A DNA stretch of 64,000 bases from Zygnema cylindricum (GCA_037447655.1 JBBHKE010002689.1:1-64000); one strand, 5' to 3'. Shown: positions 33,554 to 45,552, counted from the first letter of the stretch. The notes: generated by a model from the sequence alone, not told the origin. Program-made: numbers and translations.

Positions 33554-34015
33554 GATTGGCCCATGTGAAAATCAATCTAACTGAAAGTTTACTTTCGCGT
33601 TGTTTATCCATGGCGATAATGGATAAATAGTGAACTAGACAAATAAAATTGACATCTTTTCCTTTCGAAAATTTTGTGGAAGTTCGTGAATTATTTTGGT
33701 CGGAAAAATTAATACCAAAATAGAGTAACGACATTTTGCACTGTTAATCTCTCAATAACTATTAGTATTCTAGTAGTAAAAAGTGAGATAGATTTAAAAG
33801 AGTGAAGAGGAAATAGACTTTGAAAAAAAGGTTGAGCCAAAAAAGCAAGAAGCCAAGCAATATGTTATGCAGACAAAAGAGTTACTTCTGAATAAAAGTT
33901 GATTTTTAATATTAGTGATTTCAAAAGTGAATCTGTATTATCTTAATAGATAAAATGTGTGGTTGAGAGTTGTTGTAGTTGTTAGATTTTATAAGAGGTA
34001 TGAAATAATGTTACA
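33554..34015 (+). repeat. 5'-truncated LTR of B2
   Basis: Corresponds to about the last 450 bp of the full LTR at 40323-41293 and ends ...ATGTTACA. The left half is missing where it meets the neighbouring minus-strand LTR. Confidence 0.7.
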
Positions 34016-34017
34016 TA

Positions 34018-34028
34018 TGGTATCAAAG
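34018..34028 (+). other. Primer binding site of B2
   Basis: TGGTATCAAAG follows the LTR end at 34015 after two bases. It is the same initiator-Met type as in B1 and B3. Confidence 0.75.
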
Positions 34029-34820
34029 TTGTGGTCAAAAGCCAGAGAGAAGTTTGCTAACCCGAAAATCGACTGTAGTGATCGATGAAAATACATTGAC
34101 CCGTGTAAGTTGATCCATAATGTGAATTGATTCGGGATTGGAGGGAAACTAAGTGACCACACTGCTAGGGGCCGCTGGTGAGATGTGGGGCGCTTAGATT
34201 CTAAAGTCTTAGCCAGAGTGGGCTGTGTAGCCATCGCTGAATCTCACTCCAATTACCTGGAGGCCAAATAAACATGTCTTTTGCTAGCAATGATTTATGT
34301 GTAGATGAAAGACTTAGGGTCGTGAAGGGTGACGATATGAGGTTAGATTTGGAAAGATCTTGATAAAGTGAGAAATAGGTAATCTGGTAATAAAGAAGAA
34401 AAAAAGTGAAAAACTTTACTTCTTCAAGAGCAAAAAAGTCCATAAATGACTCAAAAAATTTTAAACCCTAATTTGTTAACTTCAGGGAGCTTTTAATTTT
34501 TTTGTTGCAAATTTTTTTTTGAAGATCTCTATATTTGAGACTTAAATTTTGCTTTTGCCCTATTTTTGGGAATTGTTATCTTTTTGTTTCAATGTTTTAA
34601 AAATTGAAGAATTGAATGTAAACTAACTTACTTCTAGTGTTTTTTTGAATTATTAGATTTTGATATTTTTCAAAAAAAATGTGAAAAAGAAAAAGTCTTG
34701 GATTGGAACAATCCGATGACTTCAAATTTGCAGCAAATTTCTTTGGGATAATTATATTAAAACTTTTTTTTTATTTGATTTCATTGTGTGATAATGGGAA
34801 ATTCTGAATAGAAACGTCAA

Positions 34821-36560
34821 ATGAATGATCCTTTATATGTGTTGAAAAAATATACCATGAAATTAGTTAAGAGATTTAATAATCATGCTGCTGTTGTAAA
34901 TGAAACAATTTATAAAAAGAAAAGTGAATTGAAAGTTGTTAAGAAAAATATGAATATTTCAAATCAAAAATTGGATGAACTCAAAATTTACACCACAAAT
35001 GATGTTAATGACCCAAGATATGAGAGTTGTAAGAGGATTACTAGTTTTAGAAAAAAAAAAAATTGTTTGTCAATAAAACACCATCTTTTGATGGGAAGAA
35101 GATTGATGAATTGGATGCATAGATATTCTATATGAAATATTATTTGTAATGTAGAAATTCTGATCATGATGATTACACTTTTTTTGTTGTTAGTTTTCTG
35201 AAGGGTGATGCTCAAATTTGATGTTACACTTAGAGAAAGTCTAATTTGATTCTTGATAATGCTGATTGGGAAGCTTTTAAAACCTTGAAAAAATGTAGTG
35301 TGAAATTGGTCAAAAGATTTAATAATCATGCTGCTGCTGTGGATGAAACAATTTCTGAGTTGAAAAGTGAATTTAATGATGTTAAGGAAAACGGGAATGT
35401 TCCAATTAAGAAATTAGATGAACTAATTAGTTTAATTCACACCAAAAATGATGTTAATGACCAAAAGGGTGAGGTAGTAAGAGAAATGTCAGTTTCAAGG
35501 AAGATGATCACGATAGACCTAAAAAGATAAAGGATTTGCAATTGTCTATCATTGAAGCACCATCATTTGATGGTAAGAAAATTGATGAGTTAGATGCTTA
35601 GATTTTTCATATGGAGTATAATTTTGAATCTAGAAATTGTGATCGTGATGATTACACTCTTTTTGCTGTAAGTTGTCTGTAAGGTGATGCTTAGATTTTT
35701 CATATGGAGTATTATTTTGAATCTTAAAAGTATAATCGTAATGATTACACTTTTTTTTGTTATTAGCTGTCTGAAAGGTGATGCTCAAATTTGGTATTAC
35801 ACTCAGAGAATGTCTAATTTAATTCTTGATAATGCAGACTGGAACCTTTTAAGACCACGATCAAATCGCGTTTTTTGTCTGTTACTTATAATTCCAAAAT
35901 GGAAAAAAATTGGATGAACTGTAAGCAAACTGGATCCGTGAAAGATTATATTGTGGAATTTGACCAATCTAGCATTCATGTCATAGGTTTGACTGATGAA
36001 ATGGCTAAGTTGCACTTTTTGAACTATTTGAATTGTATACTCAAATCAGAACTGAAACATCAAAAATTTATTAATTTGAAAGAATTACAAGATAAGTCAT
36101 TGGAACTAGAGGATCAGTTAAAGTGTAATCGGGAAACTCGATAACTCGGGTAAAAGAAGGAATTTGTGGAAAATGGTATGAATGCAAGTCTGGTGAATAG
36201 GCAAAATATCTTCAGGGGAAAATGTTAACGCAGGAAACAAATTTCACAATAGAAGGGCATACATTAAGATTTCACAATAGAAGAGCATACATTAAAAGTC
36301 TTAAACCAAGTGTTAATGTTCAAAAACCCAATCTTAACATTCCCACATGCACTATCTTTCAAAAAAGAGGTTATAGCGCATTTGAGTGTGCACAACTGAA
36401 AAAGATTAATTGTCATAACTGTAGAGAGGATGGACATTTCAGTTAGAAGTGCACAAAACCGAAAAAGAAAGTCACTTGTTTTAAAAGCGGAGGTCCAGAT
36501 CATTACGCTAAAGACTGTACAGATAAGGGATCTCGTAAACAATTGATGTCAATGACGGTC
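34821..36560 (+). pseudogene. B2 gag remnant with internal duplications and three zinc knuckles
   Basis: A module KLVKRFNNHAA...ETI...KLDEL occurs at 34856-35050 and again at 35299-35480, a duplication with a period of about 440 bp. A shorter repeat of about 110 bp (ATGCTTAGATTTTTCATATGG) follows at 35597 and 35687. Next comes the capsid-like VKDYIVEFDQSSIHVIGLTD (about 35938-36000). Near 36347-36520 three consecutive units keep C-X2-C-X4-H-X4-C spacing: the first has F and Y for Cys2 and His, the second (CHNCREDGHFS) has a stop before its last Cys, and the third has Ser for Cys2. The product would be the structural and nucleic-acid-binding Gag. Confidence 0.75.
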
Positions 36561-36821
36561 TTCATAAAGATATTGCATTATACCTAGTTGAGCAGGAAGC
36601 CCAAGAGGTGGGAAACGGAAAAGACTAACTGAAAGTCCTCAGTTGAATCGACCAAATCCTGAAGTTAATGAGTTACCTCTAGAGGGCTAGCTAATGATTG
36701 GAAAGGCTATGATAACTGCATTTATTATTATGATAACTACACTCCACAGTTTGAATAATCTTTTTGGTGAAACAACAGACCTATATTAGGACAGTTAAGT
36801 AACGATGACACCAAACACTGT

Positions 36822-37160
36822 TTGATCAGATTCGAGTTTTTAGTGGAAGGGAAACCATTGAGAGTTATGGTAGATTTAGTCGCTACATATAATTTTATTT
36901 CACATAAGTTTACAGAGGAAATTAAAATTCCTACAGTCATAAGGGAAAAACCTTTGCATGTTCAAGTGGCAAATGGTAATAAGGCCACATTAGAATTACA
37001 AATTGACACAAAAGAAGTTGTGGTCATAAAATGAAAGATGTGTGTGAAATAATGAATTTGGGTAGTGAGGAGCTAATATTGGGAAAACACTGGTTAACAG
37101 AACATAACCCTCAAATTAATTGGGAAACTAACACATTGAGAGTGAAGTATGAGAAAAGTT
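36822..37160 (+). pseudogene. B2 aspartic protease remnant
   Basis: The frame 36822-37034 encodes RVMVDLVATYNFISHKFTEE, where the active-site Gly and neighbouring residue of the usual D-(S/T)-G-A are replaced (DLVA). A frameshift at about 37030 leads to the ILGKHWLTEHNPQINW block near 37080-37120. The enzyme would be inactive. Confidence 0.75.
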
Positions 37161-37589
37161 AGAAGGTTTTGTAATCATTACCTTCAAAGAATTGCATAAA
37201 AATTATATAAATAACATAACCAAATTGGGAGTGGAAGGTTTGATTTCTACTAAACATTTTAAAAATCATTTAAAAGATAAAACAAATCATGCTTTCTTGT
37301 TATTAGTAACTGAGGAAGTTACTGATGAAGAGGGGGGCGAAAACACTAACATTGATATTGTTTCTAAATCAGACACGACTAAAAATCTTGAAAAACAAAA
37401 ATCTGATTTTGTAACTGACATAAATACATCTTATACTGCTGTAAAAGGTTTGATTTTTGAATTTCAAGATGTTTTTCTAGGTGACTTACCCTCAGAAAGG
37501 CCACTTTTTCGGAACATGTTTTTAACCTTGAACCTGGATGTAATCTTTCTGACACAGGAATTTATAAGCACAGTTTTTTTGTGCGGGAG

Positions 37590-38260
37590 GAGTTAAGGAA
37601 ACATATCAATGAGCTTTTAGAGAAATGACGTATTCAGCCCAGCAAATCACGGTATAGAGCACCAGTTTTTTTCCTCAAAAACAAAGACGGAACGTTGAGA
37701 ATGTGTGTCGACTATCGTAGTTTGAACAAGATTACGGTGAAGGATAAGTATCCGTTAACTTTAATTTTTGATTTGATAGATCGTTTAAAAGGTGCTAAAT
37801 TATTTTCTTTGATTGATGTGCGTAGTGGCTTTAATCAAGTGCCAATTAAAACTGAAGATGTTGACAAAACTGCGTTTAGAACAAGAGTCGGTCATTTTGA
37901 ATGGATAGTGATGCCATTTGGTTTGACGAATGCACCGCCTACTTATCAAAGATTAATGAACCAAACATTTTTGAATTATACAGATGAGTTTGTTTTATAA
38001 ATGATATTCCAATTTACAGGGAATCTAAAGAACAACATGTAATTCATTTAAAGAAAGTGTTGGAAAGGTTAAAGGAAAGAAACCTATATGGAAAATTGTC
38101 AAAATCCAATTTTTTTAAAAGTGAACAATTATTTTTGGGACATATAGTTAATGGGGAAGGTATTAAAACAGATCCATCCAAAATTACTTCAATCTAAAAT
38201 TGGAAGCAAGCCACTAATGTTACAGAAGTTAAGTCAATTTTGGGTTTGGCCACTTAATAC
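37590..38260 (+). pseudogene. B2 reverse transcriptase remnant
   Basis: Blocks seen: IQPSKSRYRAPVFFLKNKDG (after a TGA stop at about 37626), RMCVDYRSLNKITVKDKYPL, FSLIDVRSGFNQVPIKTEDV and [20 protein letters not shown]. The catalytic YxDD box at 37990-38010 has lost a base, giving a TAA stop at 37998-38000 and a shifted reading (DIPIYRESKEQH). Thumb sequence (FFKSEQLFLGHIV) follows to about 38200 with one more stop. Confidence 0.85.
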
Positions 38261-38860
38261 ATGAAATTAATCAAAAACTTCAGTAAGATCGCCGCACCTT
38301 TGACGGATTTACTTCGGGAGAGGAAGAAATTTGTGTGGGGAGCCGATCAGGAGAGAGTTTTCAAGGAATTAAAAGGGAAGTTGACCTTTGCCCCTACAGT
38401 GGTGTATCTTGATCCTGCGGGGGAATTTGAAGTTTTGATCACTACCGATGCATCGGATAAAGGTCTATGTGTAGTCATAAGTCAAAGAGTTGACAAACAT
38501 TTTCATCCCATTGCTTTTGAGTCCAAGAAATTCAATAATGTTGAAAAGAACTATACATCACAAGAAAAACAACTACTTGCAATTGTTCATGCATTGGTGA
38601 AACAACGTTGTTATTTTCATAAAAAAACTTACAGTTCAATGTGATAATAAAACACTCTCCTATCTACAGAGATTATGTGATGCACAGATCATGATTGGCA
38701 AACAGGTTAGGTGGATGCAAAAATTGACATATTTTAAATTTAATTTTAAACATTTTTCTACAAAGACAACTGTAGTCGCACATCTTTTAAGTAGATGTTT
38801 TGAAATAAGTGTGATGGTTCGGGATGAATTATTTTTAGATGTGTTAGAAATGGTTATGAT
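38261..38860 (+). pseudogene. B2 RNase H remnant
   Basis: The frame 38261-38644 encodes FSKIAAPLTDLLRERKKFVW, the catalytic-type VLITTDASDKGLCVVISQ, FHPIAFESKKFNNVEKNY and a TSQEKQLLAIVHAL helix. A shift near 38600-38640 leads into the DNKTLSYLQ-like region and 38691-38906 (RWMQKLTYFKFNF). The first Asp of the active site is present. Confidence 0.8.
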
Positions 38861-38878
38861 AAAGATTTTTATTTTTTT

Positions 38879-40004
38879 GTGTTTTGCAAAAATATTTCGG
38901 AAGTGAATTCTGACCCATTAAATGAGAGGCATGTTAAGAACTTCAGAACAGAAGATGGCTTATTGTATTTGCGAAAAGATGATAGATTATGCATTTTTGA
39001 AATGGAAGACTTAAAAAAACAACTTTTACAAAAAACCCATGAGTATTTAGGACATCTAGGTCTAGATTAAATTCTTAGTTGGTTTCAGAGTAGATTGTTT
39101 TGGCCAGGGATGGTAAACGAGGTGTCGAAACACGTGGAAAGTTGTGTTTTTTTTCAACAAAGTAAACCTAGTAACCAAAAACCTAGAGGTCTCTTAAAAC
39201 CTTTAGATATCCTCGAAATACCATGGGAATTTTTCAGTATGGATTTTATTACCAAGTTGCCAGCTACATCTAGAACAAATGACATTATCATGGTCGTAGT
39301 CGATAGGTTAAGTAAAATGGTAATCTTTATCCCTTGCAAAACTACTCATCCAGTTGTAAATATTGCAAAGTTATATTTTGACAACGTGGTCACACACCGT
39401 GGAGTCCCGTTGTCTATAATCAGTGAGGGATTCTAAATTTACGTCTGCATTTTAGAAAAAATTGCAACGAAATTTAGGCACTAAATTAAAACTGAGTACC
39501 TTTTATTATTTTTAAACAGATGGACAGACAGAAAGGATGAACCGCACACTAAAGGAAATGTTTAGGACTGTTTGCAGTAGAGTTCAGAACACATAGGAAT
39601 CTAAACTGCCATTAATGGAATTTACATACAATACATTTAGACATGCTAGTACAGGATTCTTACCGTTTGAAAATGCATACGGATACCAACCGAGAGAAGC
39701 ATTAGACTTAATAACTGGGGTCACTCAAGAGAATAGGGGTTTTGGAACGGAGTTTTGGGAATACATTCAAACAGTTTGGGAAAAAGTCCGAGATGCAATA
39801 GTGGAGGCACAAAGAAGGCAAGAATTAAATGCTAACCGCAAACTGGGTGATTGGGTGGTAAACTCAGGTGACAAGGTTTGGCTTTCAACAACTCATTACA
39901 AGTGCAAGATCGAAGGACAATCGGATCAAACGGGGAAATTTGCTTTTAAGTACATCGGACAATTTACTGTAATCGAAATGATATCGTCACTTGCTACACA
40001 ATAA
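38879..40004 (+). pseudogene. B2 integrase remnant
   Basis: The zinc-binding region includes HEYLGHLGLD then a stop, and C-VFF where the paired Cys has become Phe; B4 at 63460-63834 keeps CVPC. The core contains FSMDFITKLPA (first Asp), MVVVDRLSKMVIFIPC and HRGVPLSIISEGF, where the second catalytic Asp motif (SDRD in B4) is damaged. The C-terminal frame 39615-40004 has MEFTYNTFRHASTGFLPFEN and RRQELNANRKLGDWVV. Integrase would insert the cDNA; this copy cannot. Confidence 0.85.
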
Positions 40005-40164
40005 TTCATCCAGTGATACACATCAGTCAGCTGACACCAGCAAATCTTCAACCAATTGAACGAGAACTAGAGTTGGATCCCTCAATAATTATAGAACCTG
40101 AGGTACACATATGGGCATTAGATTGGGTTGATCAACGGTTTAAGGTCGATAATACTATATTCTG

Positions 40165-40272
40165 GCAAGTGCATTAACTAAGAAGAGTGGAAGATGAGTT
40201 AACTTTAGAAGATAAAAAGTTTGAGTTTTTACAAAGGTATTCGAGGGATAATAATATAGAAGTCCCGTCTTG
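40165..40272 (+). pseudogene. B2 chromodomain-like tail, single copy
   Basis: The reading after a stop near 40177 gives LRRVEDELTLEDKKFEFLQR and then YSRDNNIEV. It aligns with the duplicated module in B1 and the single one in B4. Such tails in plant Gypsy elements direct integration to heterochromatin; here the match to a chromodomain is weak and inferred partly from position. Confidence 0.5.
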
Positions 40273-40322
40273 AGAATGAAATGTGTTTTAATTGAGGTCG
40301 GTTAAATATAAGGAGGGGATGA

Positions 40323-41293
40323 TTTAAGAGTAATTGTGGATCGAATTTGTTCGTAAATGGGTATTTAAGTGCTACGCATATAGAGATTTTAATTTGGTAG
40401 ACGTGCGCGAAAAAATTACACAATTGGAGTTTTATTTTAAAATATATAGCGATTGATATATTTAGACGACAAAGCGAGGTCAAAATAACGACTGTGTGTT
40501 CATTGTAACGAGTTAAAGGTCAAATTAGCCGCGGAATTTCAAGCGCACGTTTAAAAAGTACCAAATGAATCAATATTTCGTTTGGTACGCACGATGTTTC
40601 GTTTCATACAAAATTTAGTACATACATCACTCTCACTTTATAGAATTTAGTACGTATTTTCACGTGTGAAATTTGCGACGCACATTCGTGCGAAGTCGTG
40701 TTTTGTTTGGCGCGCACTTTTGCACGTAAATGTTACGTAGTTAAATGTAGCGTTCTATTGGTAAGTAAATCCTACGTAGTTAGTAATAGATTTAGCACGC
40801 TTTTGCATTGGTTAGTTTGAGTCTTTGTTGATCAATAATGGCCCATGAAAAACCTGTTCAAAGGAGCGTTGTCTCTTGCTTGGCTAGTCCAGAGCGATGA
40901 TGGATTAATAAAGAAGTCTAAAAAAAAAGTATACATTTTTTCTTTTGGAAAGTTTGTGGAAATTCTAATTGATCATGGTCCTGAGCGATTAAAACCAAAT
41001 TGGAGCAATGGCATTTTTGCACTGAAATCTCTTACAAACTAAGTAGTGTTTTAGTAGCTAAGAGATAGAATTATTAAGAGTGGAGAGCAGTGGAAAATAC
41101 TTTAAAAAGAAGAGTTGAGCCACGAGGGCAAGAGACCGAGCTAATGTTATGTGGATAGAAACTTCTTCTAATTTAAAGTTTATCTTTATATGAGTGATGG
41201 TCAGTGTGAATGTGTAATTTTCCAATGTATGGAATGTGTGGTTAAAATTGGTTGTAGTAATGGGATTTTCTGGAGGTAGGAAATCCTATTATA
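40323..41293 (+). repeat. LTR shared by B2 (3') and B3 (5')
   Basis: About 971 bp, following the purine tract AAGGAGGGGATGA. Its start TTTAAGAGTAATTGTGG is a mutated form of TGTAACAGTAATAGTGG. It ends CCTATTATA and is followed at once by a primer site. Confidence 0.8.
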
Positions 41294-42290
41294 TATGGTA
41301 TCAAAGGTTTGGTTTGAAACTAGAGAGAAGATTGCTCACCTGAAAATCGACTGTCGTGACCGACGAAGGTGCTCTGACCAGTGTAGGTGGAACCAAAATG
41401 TAAAGTAGTACATGATTGGAGGTAAACTAAGTGACCACACTGTCACCGGCCGATAGTGAGATGTCGGGCGTGCTTAGGTTTAAAAGACTGAAGTAGGGTG
41501 GCTTTTGTAGTCACTGCTGAATCTCACTCCAATTACCTAAAGGCCAAACAAGCATATCTTTTTTTAGCGATGATTCATGTGTATGTGTGGGTTGAGAGCC
41601 ATGAATGGTGAGGATGTCAAGATTAGAAAAGTAAAAGATGTACTAAGAAAAAGGAAATTTGCTAATAGATGAGAGGAAAAGTAGAGGATTTTACTTTGAG
41701 GAAAAGATCCAAAAATGACTCAAAACTTTTCAAACCGTAATTTGTAACTTTTAAGGAGCTTTTAATTTTGCTGTTGCACAAAAATTGTCGAGAAATCTTA
41801 CCTTTGAGCTATTATTTTTGCTGTTGGAACAGTTGTGGGGAATTCTTACCTTTCTATTTCAATGTTTGAAAAATTGAAGAATTGAATGAGAACTAACTTA
41901 CTTTTAATATTTTATTGATTTCTCAGATTTTAATATTTTTTAAAGGATTGGTTACGGTGGTGGAAGATTGGAGCAATCTGAGGATTTCAAATCTACAACA
42001 ATTTTTTTTTAGGTAATTATATTTTTTATCTTTTTTTTTTGTCTGATTTTATTTTGTCATAATGACAAAATCTACATCGAAACGTGAAAAGAAGAATACT
42101 TTGAATGTTTTGAAGAAACGTACGATCAAATTGGTTAAGAGATTTAATAATCATGGTGCTGTTGTGGATGCAACAATTTTTGAATTGAAGACAAATTGAG
42201 AGATGTTAAAGAAAATAAGAATGTTTCAAATCTGAAATTGGATAAACTCATTAACCATTCTTTCATACCAAAAATGATGGGTCGACAGTG
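41294..42290 (+). mobile_element. Partial Gypsy B copy (B3): leader and start of gag
   Basis: TGGTATCAAAG at 41296 is a primer site, followed by a leader parallel to 34018-34820. Near 42110-42260 comes the gag module KLVKRFNNHGAVVDATIFEL. Homology stops near 42290. With B2 it forms LTR-internal-LTR-internal, as expected from unequal recombination between elements. Confidence 0.75.
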
Positions 42291-42709
42291 AGGTACACTA
42301 CTCGTACAAAATGTTCCATCGTTTTTTCGACGTATCGTTCGTGTATCATTATCCCCATCTAATTTTGATTACCTTGATTTACAAACACAATATTTTTACC
42401 ATTTTTTTTCCTAGGCATTGTAGTACCAATACAAAAGTTTTCGCTAGTGTCATCATGGGCCCGTAGATGTGAAACTTGTCAGGCCCGTAGATGTTGATCT
42501 TGTTTTGCTTCGACCTCATTGGAATGCATAAAAACAAGTCTAATCGAAGTGGTGTTATCCGTGGGAGCACTTGGGGTGTTCTCCATGCTACAATATAGAC
42601 GGCAACTGTGACATAAAACAAAAAAACTATTTTTTTTACTGAAAAAAGTTAAATTAAAAATTATGAAAACGATGAAGAAGATTATTATTTATATTTTAAC
42701 ATAATTTTT

Positions 42710-42710
<1 letters not shown>
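42291..42710. other. Spacer with no recognisable feature
   Basis: AT-rich DNA. The minus-strand frame 42379-42621 (80 codons) has no recognisable domain. Confidence 0.35.
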
Positions 42711-42747
<37 letters not shown>

Positions 42748-43200
42748 CTTTCCCTCTTTTTTTTTCTCACTTTTTATTTTTTTTTACCCTCTCTCCCTCT
42801 CTTTCCATCTCACTTTCTCTCTTTCTCTCTCCATCCCTCTCTCTCTTTTTGCCTCACCTTTTCTCTCACCCTCTCTCTCGCTCGCCCCTTGCTCCTCCCT
42901 TCTCCAACCCTACCTCTTTTTTTCCCTTTTTTTCCCTCCCCCGCCTCCTCACTCTTATTTTCCCTCTCTACCTCTCTCTTTCCCTCCATCTTTCCCTCCC
43001 CCGCCTCCTCACCCTCTCGCCCTCTCTCTCTTTCACTCCCTCTTTTTGTGCTCTTTCCCTCTTTTTCTCTCTCTTTCTTTCCCTCTCTATCTCCTTTTTT
43101 CCCTCCCTCCTTCCCTCTCTCCCTCCCTTTTTTGTCTTTTAGCCCCCTCGCCCTCTCTTTTTCTCTCCCTCCCTCTCTCATTCCCTCTCTTTTTCTCTAT
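42711..43200. repeat. CT-rich pyrimidine tract
   Basis: Almost 500 bp of TCTCTCCC-type sequence with a (CT)n core at 42716-42742. Frames on both strands are low-complexity translations. Confidence 0.9.
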
Positions 43201-43309
43201 TTCACACATTATATTTTTTTAAGCCAGCAATTGAGAGGTAACAATTTTACTTTTTAGTCATTATATTAATGTGTTTTTTTAGACTTTCAGGTTTTGATAC
43301 AAATCTAGT

Positions 43310-43915
43310 GAGCTACAGTATAATTAATGTGCATTTTTACACTTTGAATTTGTAGTTAAAATAGTGTGCAGTATTACAGTTTCAATTTTTAGTATATTTA
43401 GTGCGCAATATTACAGTTTTAGTTTTTAGTATAATTAGTGTGTATTATTACAATTTCAGTATTTTAGCATATGTAATTTGTGTGCATTATTATAATTTCA
43501 ATTTTTAGTATATATAACTAGTGTGCACCGTTACAAATTAAGTTTTTAATATAATTAGTGTACATTATTACAACTTCAGTTTTTGGTATATATGATAAGT
43601 GTGCATTTTTACATTTTCAATTTTTGGTATATATAATTAGTGTGAATTATTATAGTTTCGGTGTTTAGTATATAAAAAAAGTGTACACCGTTATGTATAT
43701 GATTAGTGTGCATTATTACAATTTCAGTTTTTAGTATATATAATTAGTGTGCATTATTATAGTTTCAGTGTTTAGTATGTACAATTAGTGTGCATTACTA
43801 TAGTTTAAATTTTTATCATATATAATTAGTGTGCATTATTACAGTTTAAGTTTTTAGTTTTATTAGTGTGCACTATTTCAGTTTTCAACATAATTAGTGT
43901 GCACTATTGAAACTG
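43310..43915 (+). repeat. AT-rich minisatellite, period about 50-58 bp
   Basis: About 11-12 degenerate units of the type TATAATTAGTGTGCATTATT followed by ACAGTTTCAGTTTTTAGTA. Lengths vary by small indels. Confidence 0.85.
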
Positions 43916-44165
43916 CAATTGAAACTAAACTAAAAAAACACCGGAACTAAAACTGAAACGAAAACAAGAACTGAACTGAAACTGAAACAAAAACTGAAAC
44001 AAAACAGCACCCGCGACAAAAAACTGAAATTGAAACTAAACAAAACCTAAAACATAAAACTGAGTCAGAAACAAAAACTGAAACCTTCACAAAAACTATA
44101 ACATAAACTGAAACAAAAATTAAAACAAAAATTAAAACAAAAATTAAAACAAAAAAAGAAACAAA
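43916..44165 (+). repeat. A-rich AAACTGAA-type run
   Basis: Degenerate repetition of GAAACTGAAACAAAAACTG. It is the inverse of the TTTCAGTTTTT core in the neighbouring minisatellite. Confidence 0.8.
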
Positions 44166-44279
44166 GTGGATTAAGATTAGGTGAAATAGAAATAGAAGTG
44201 CTAATAGCTTATATTGCAGCTAATATAACCGGACAGATATTAGTTCCAAAGATAATACCTTAATTACTGTGGTACCAAA

Positions 44280-44341
44280 AACAGAGTGGTACAAACCACG
44301 AAAAGAGGCTGCAAGGACGTTGGAAGTGAAAAGGGGGTTTA
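44280..44341 (+). repeat. Left flank of the repeat hosting Copia C1
   Basis: ACCACG..AGAGGC.GCAAGGACGT resembles 54335-54375 (ACCACGGACAGAGGCCGCAAGG). The homology resumes right of C1 at 48552. Confidence 0.6.
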
Positions 44342-45548
44342 TGTTGAAATGTATGTATTTTCTACGTCTGAATAAAAGGAAAATTAATAAAAAGGAAGTC
44401 AGCAAAAGCAGCTTGCCTCTCGCTCCACTCTCCAAACCCCCACACTTGTCACATTCACTGAAGGTTGGAGAGACAGCTAGAGCCATGGCTGCCCATGCTG
44501 CCTAGAGAGAGAGACAGGCTGTAGGTTTTGGTAGATTTACCAAAACTGTCTTGACGGACCGAGGGTTTGTTCCAGGAACCTACCGACTGTTAGTAAACCG
44601 GTAGCTTAAACCTATAGCCAACGACCTATCCAACAATATATAGGGGGAGAAATGTATAAATATAATTAGTTAGACTAATTCATTTAACGGTATAGTAAGA
44701 CATAAAAACAGTTAGTATTGTACGGACTACGGGTTATCTCGAAACAGATATCGAGCATTTGTTTCAAATGTGAAACAAATATCGCGCATTTGTTTCAAAT
44801 ATGAAACAAATATCGCGCAATTATTTAGACGGCCAATTTCAAATGTCGGTCTAAATCGAACGGCCGTGGTGCAAGCCAAGATTTCGGAGTGGGCGACTTG
44901 GCGTTTTAAGGCACCGCCACTCCGAATGACACGTGGCAGGATCCAGGAGGATTGCGAGATTTCCGAAACGCAAGATGATAATTTCGGATGTGACAAATGT
45001 CACATTATGGCGATGTCGTATATTACCGTACAGAAAGTACGACGGTGCGTGAACTTTCTTGTACGCTACAGTCTTATGATTGGACCGTACCTCAGTACTA
45101 GGGAGCTTAGAGAGGGGTTTTAGGACTTAGAATAATTTTGCTAGGTAGTCGCCTCTCTCCCAAAGAGCATCTGTATAAATAGGCAAACTTTGCCATTTAA
45201 TTACAACTCACTCTGTGGACCATTTTCAGTGATTTTTTTTGCCGCGGACTCAAGGGAGTCCTTACTACAGAGGGGTGTAGTCGGTCAAAGTTTTTGCCTG
45301 CCAGGGTGGCAGCATTTCTAAGGGAAAGTCAAAGTGGGTGAATGTGTCCAAAACTCATATTCTAACTTTGTATTGTGTGGTGGAACTGAGCACACAGAAA
45401 GTCTTATTTCACAGGGGTGAAGTTGTATTGGGGTTGTGATTGTTAAGGGGTCAGTCATTTGGGTTTATATCAAGTTGGAGTCGGCATCACCTAGATTAGC
45501 TTCTTTTAGATCTGCGATTTGTATGGGCTATGGAGTACACAAAGTTCA
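44342..45548 (+). repeat. 5' LTR of C1
   Basis: Starts TGTTGAAATGTATG and ends AAAGTTCA; 1207 bp. It contains two copies of the block CAAATATCGCGCA, a TATAAATA box-like site near 45172, and the CCAGGGTGGCA block near 45298. Confidence 0.75.
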
Positions 45549-45552
45549 GGTT

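Larger units (their letters stand above)
33554..41293 (+). mobile_element. Gypsy family B copy 2 (B2)
   Basis: Plus-strand element with a partial 5' LTR (33554-34015), primer site (34018), gag, protease, RT, RNase H, integrase, chromodomain-like tail, purine tract (about 40308-40320) and 3' LTR (40323-41293). Domain order is that of chromodomain-bearing Gypsy elements. Numerous stops and frameshifts make it non-functional. It is convergent in age and family with B1 but in opposite orientation. Confidence 0.88.

Noticed and set aside
42810-43181. Basic/acidic 123-codon frame rich in Glu, Arg and Lys
   Set aside because: It is the complement of the CT tract; amino-acid composition follows directly from GAG/AGA/GGA codons.
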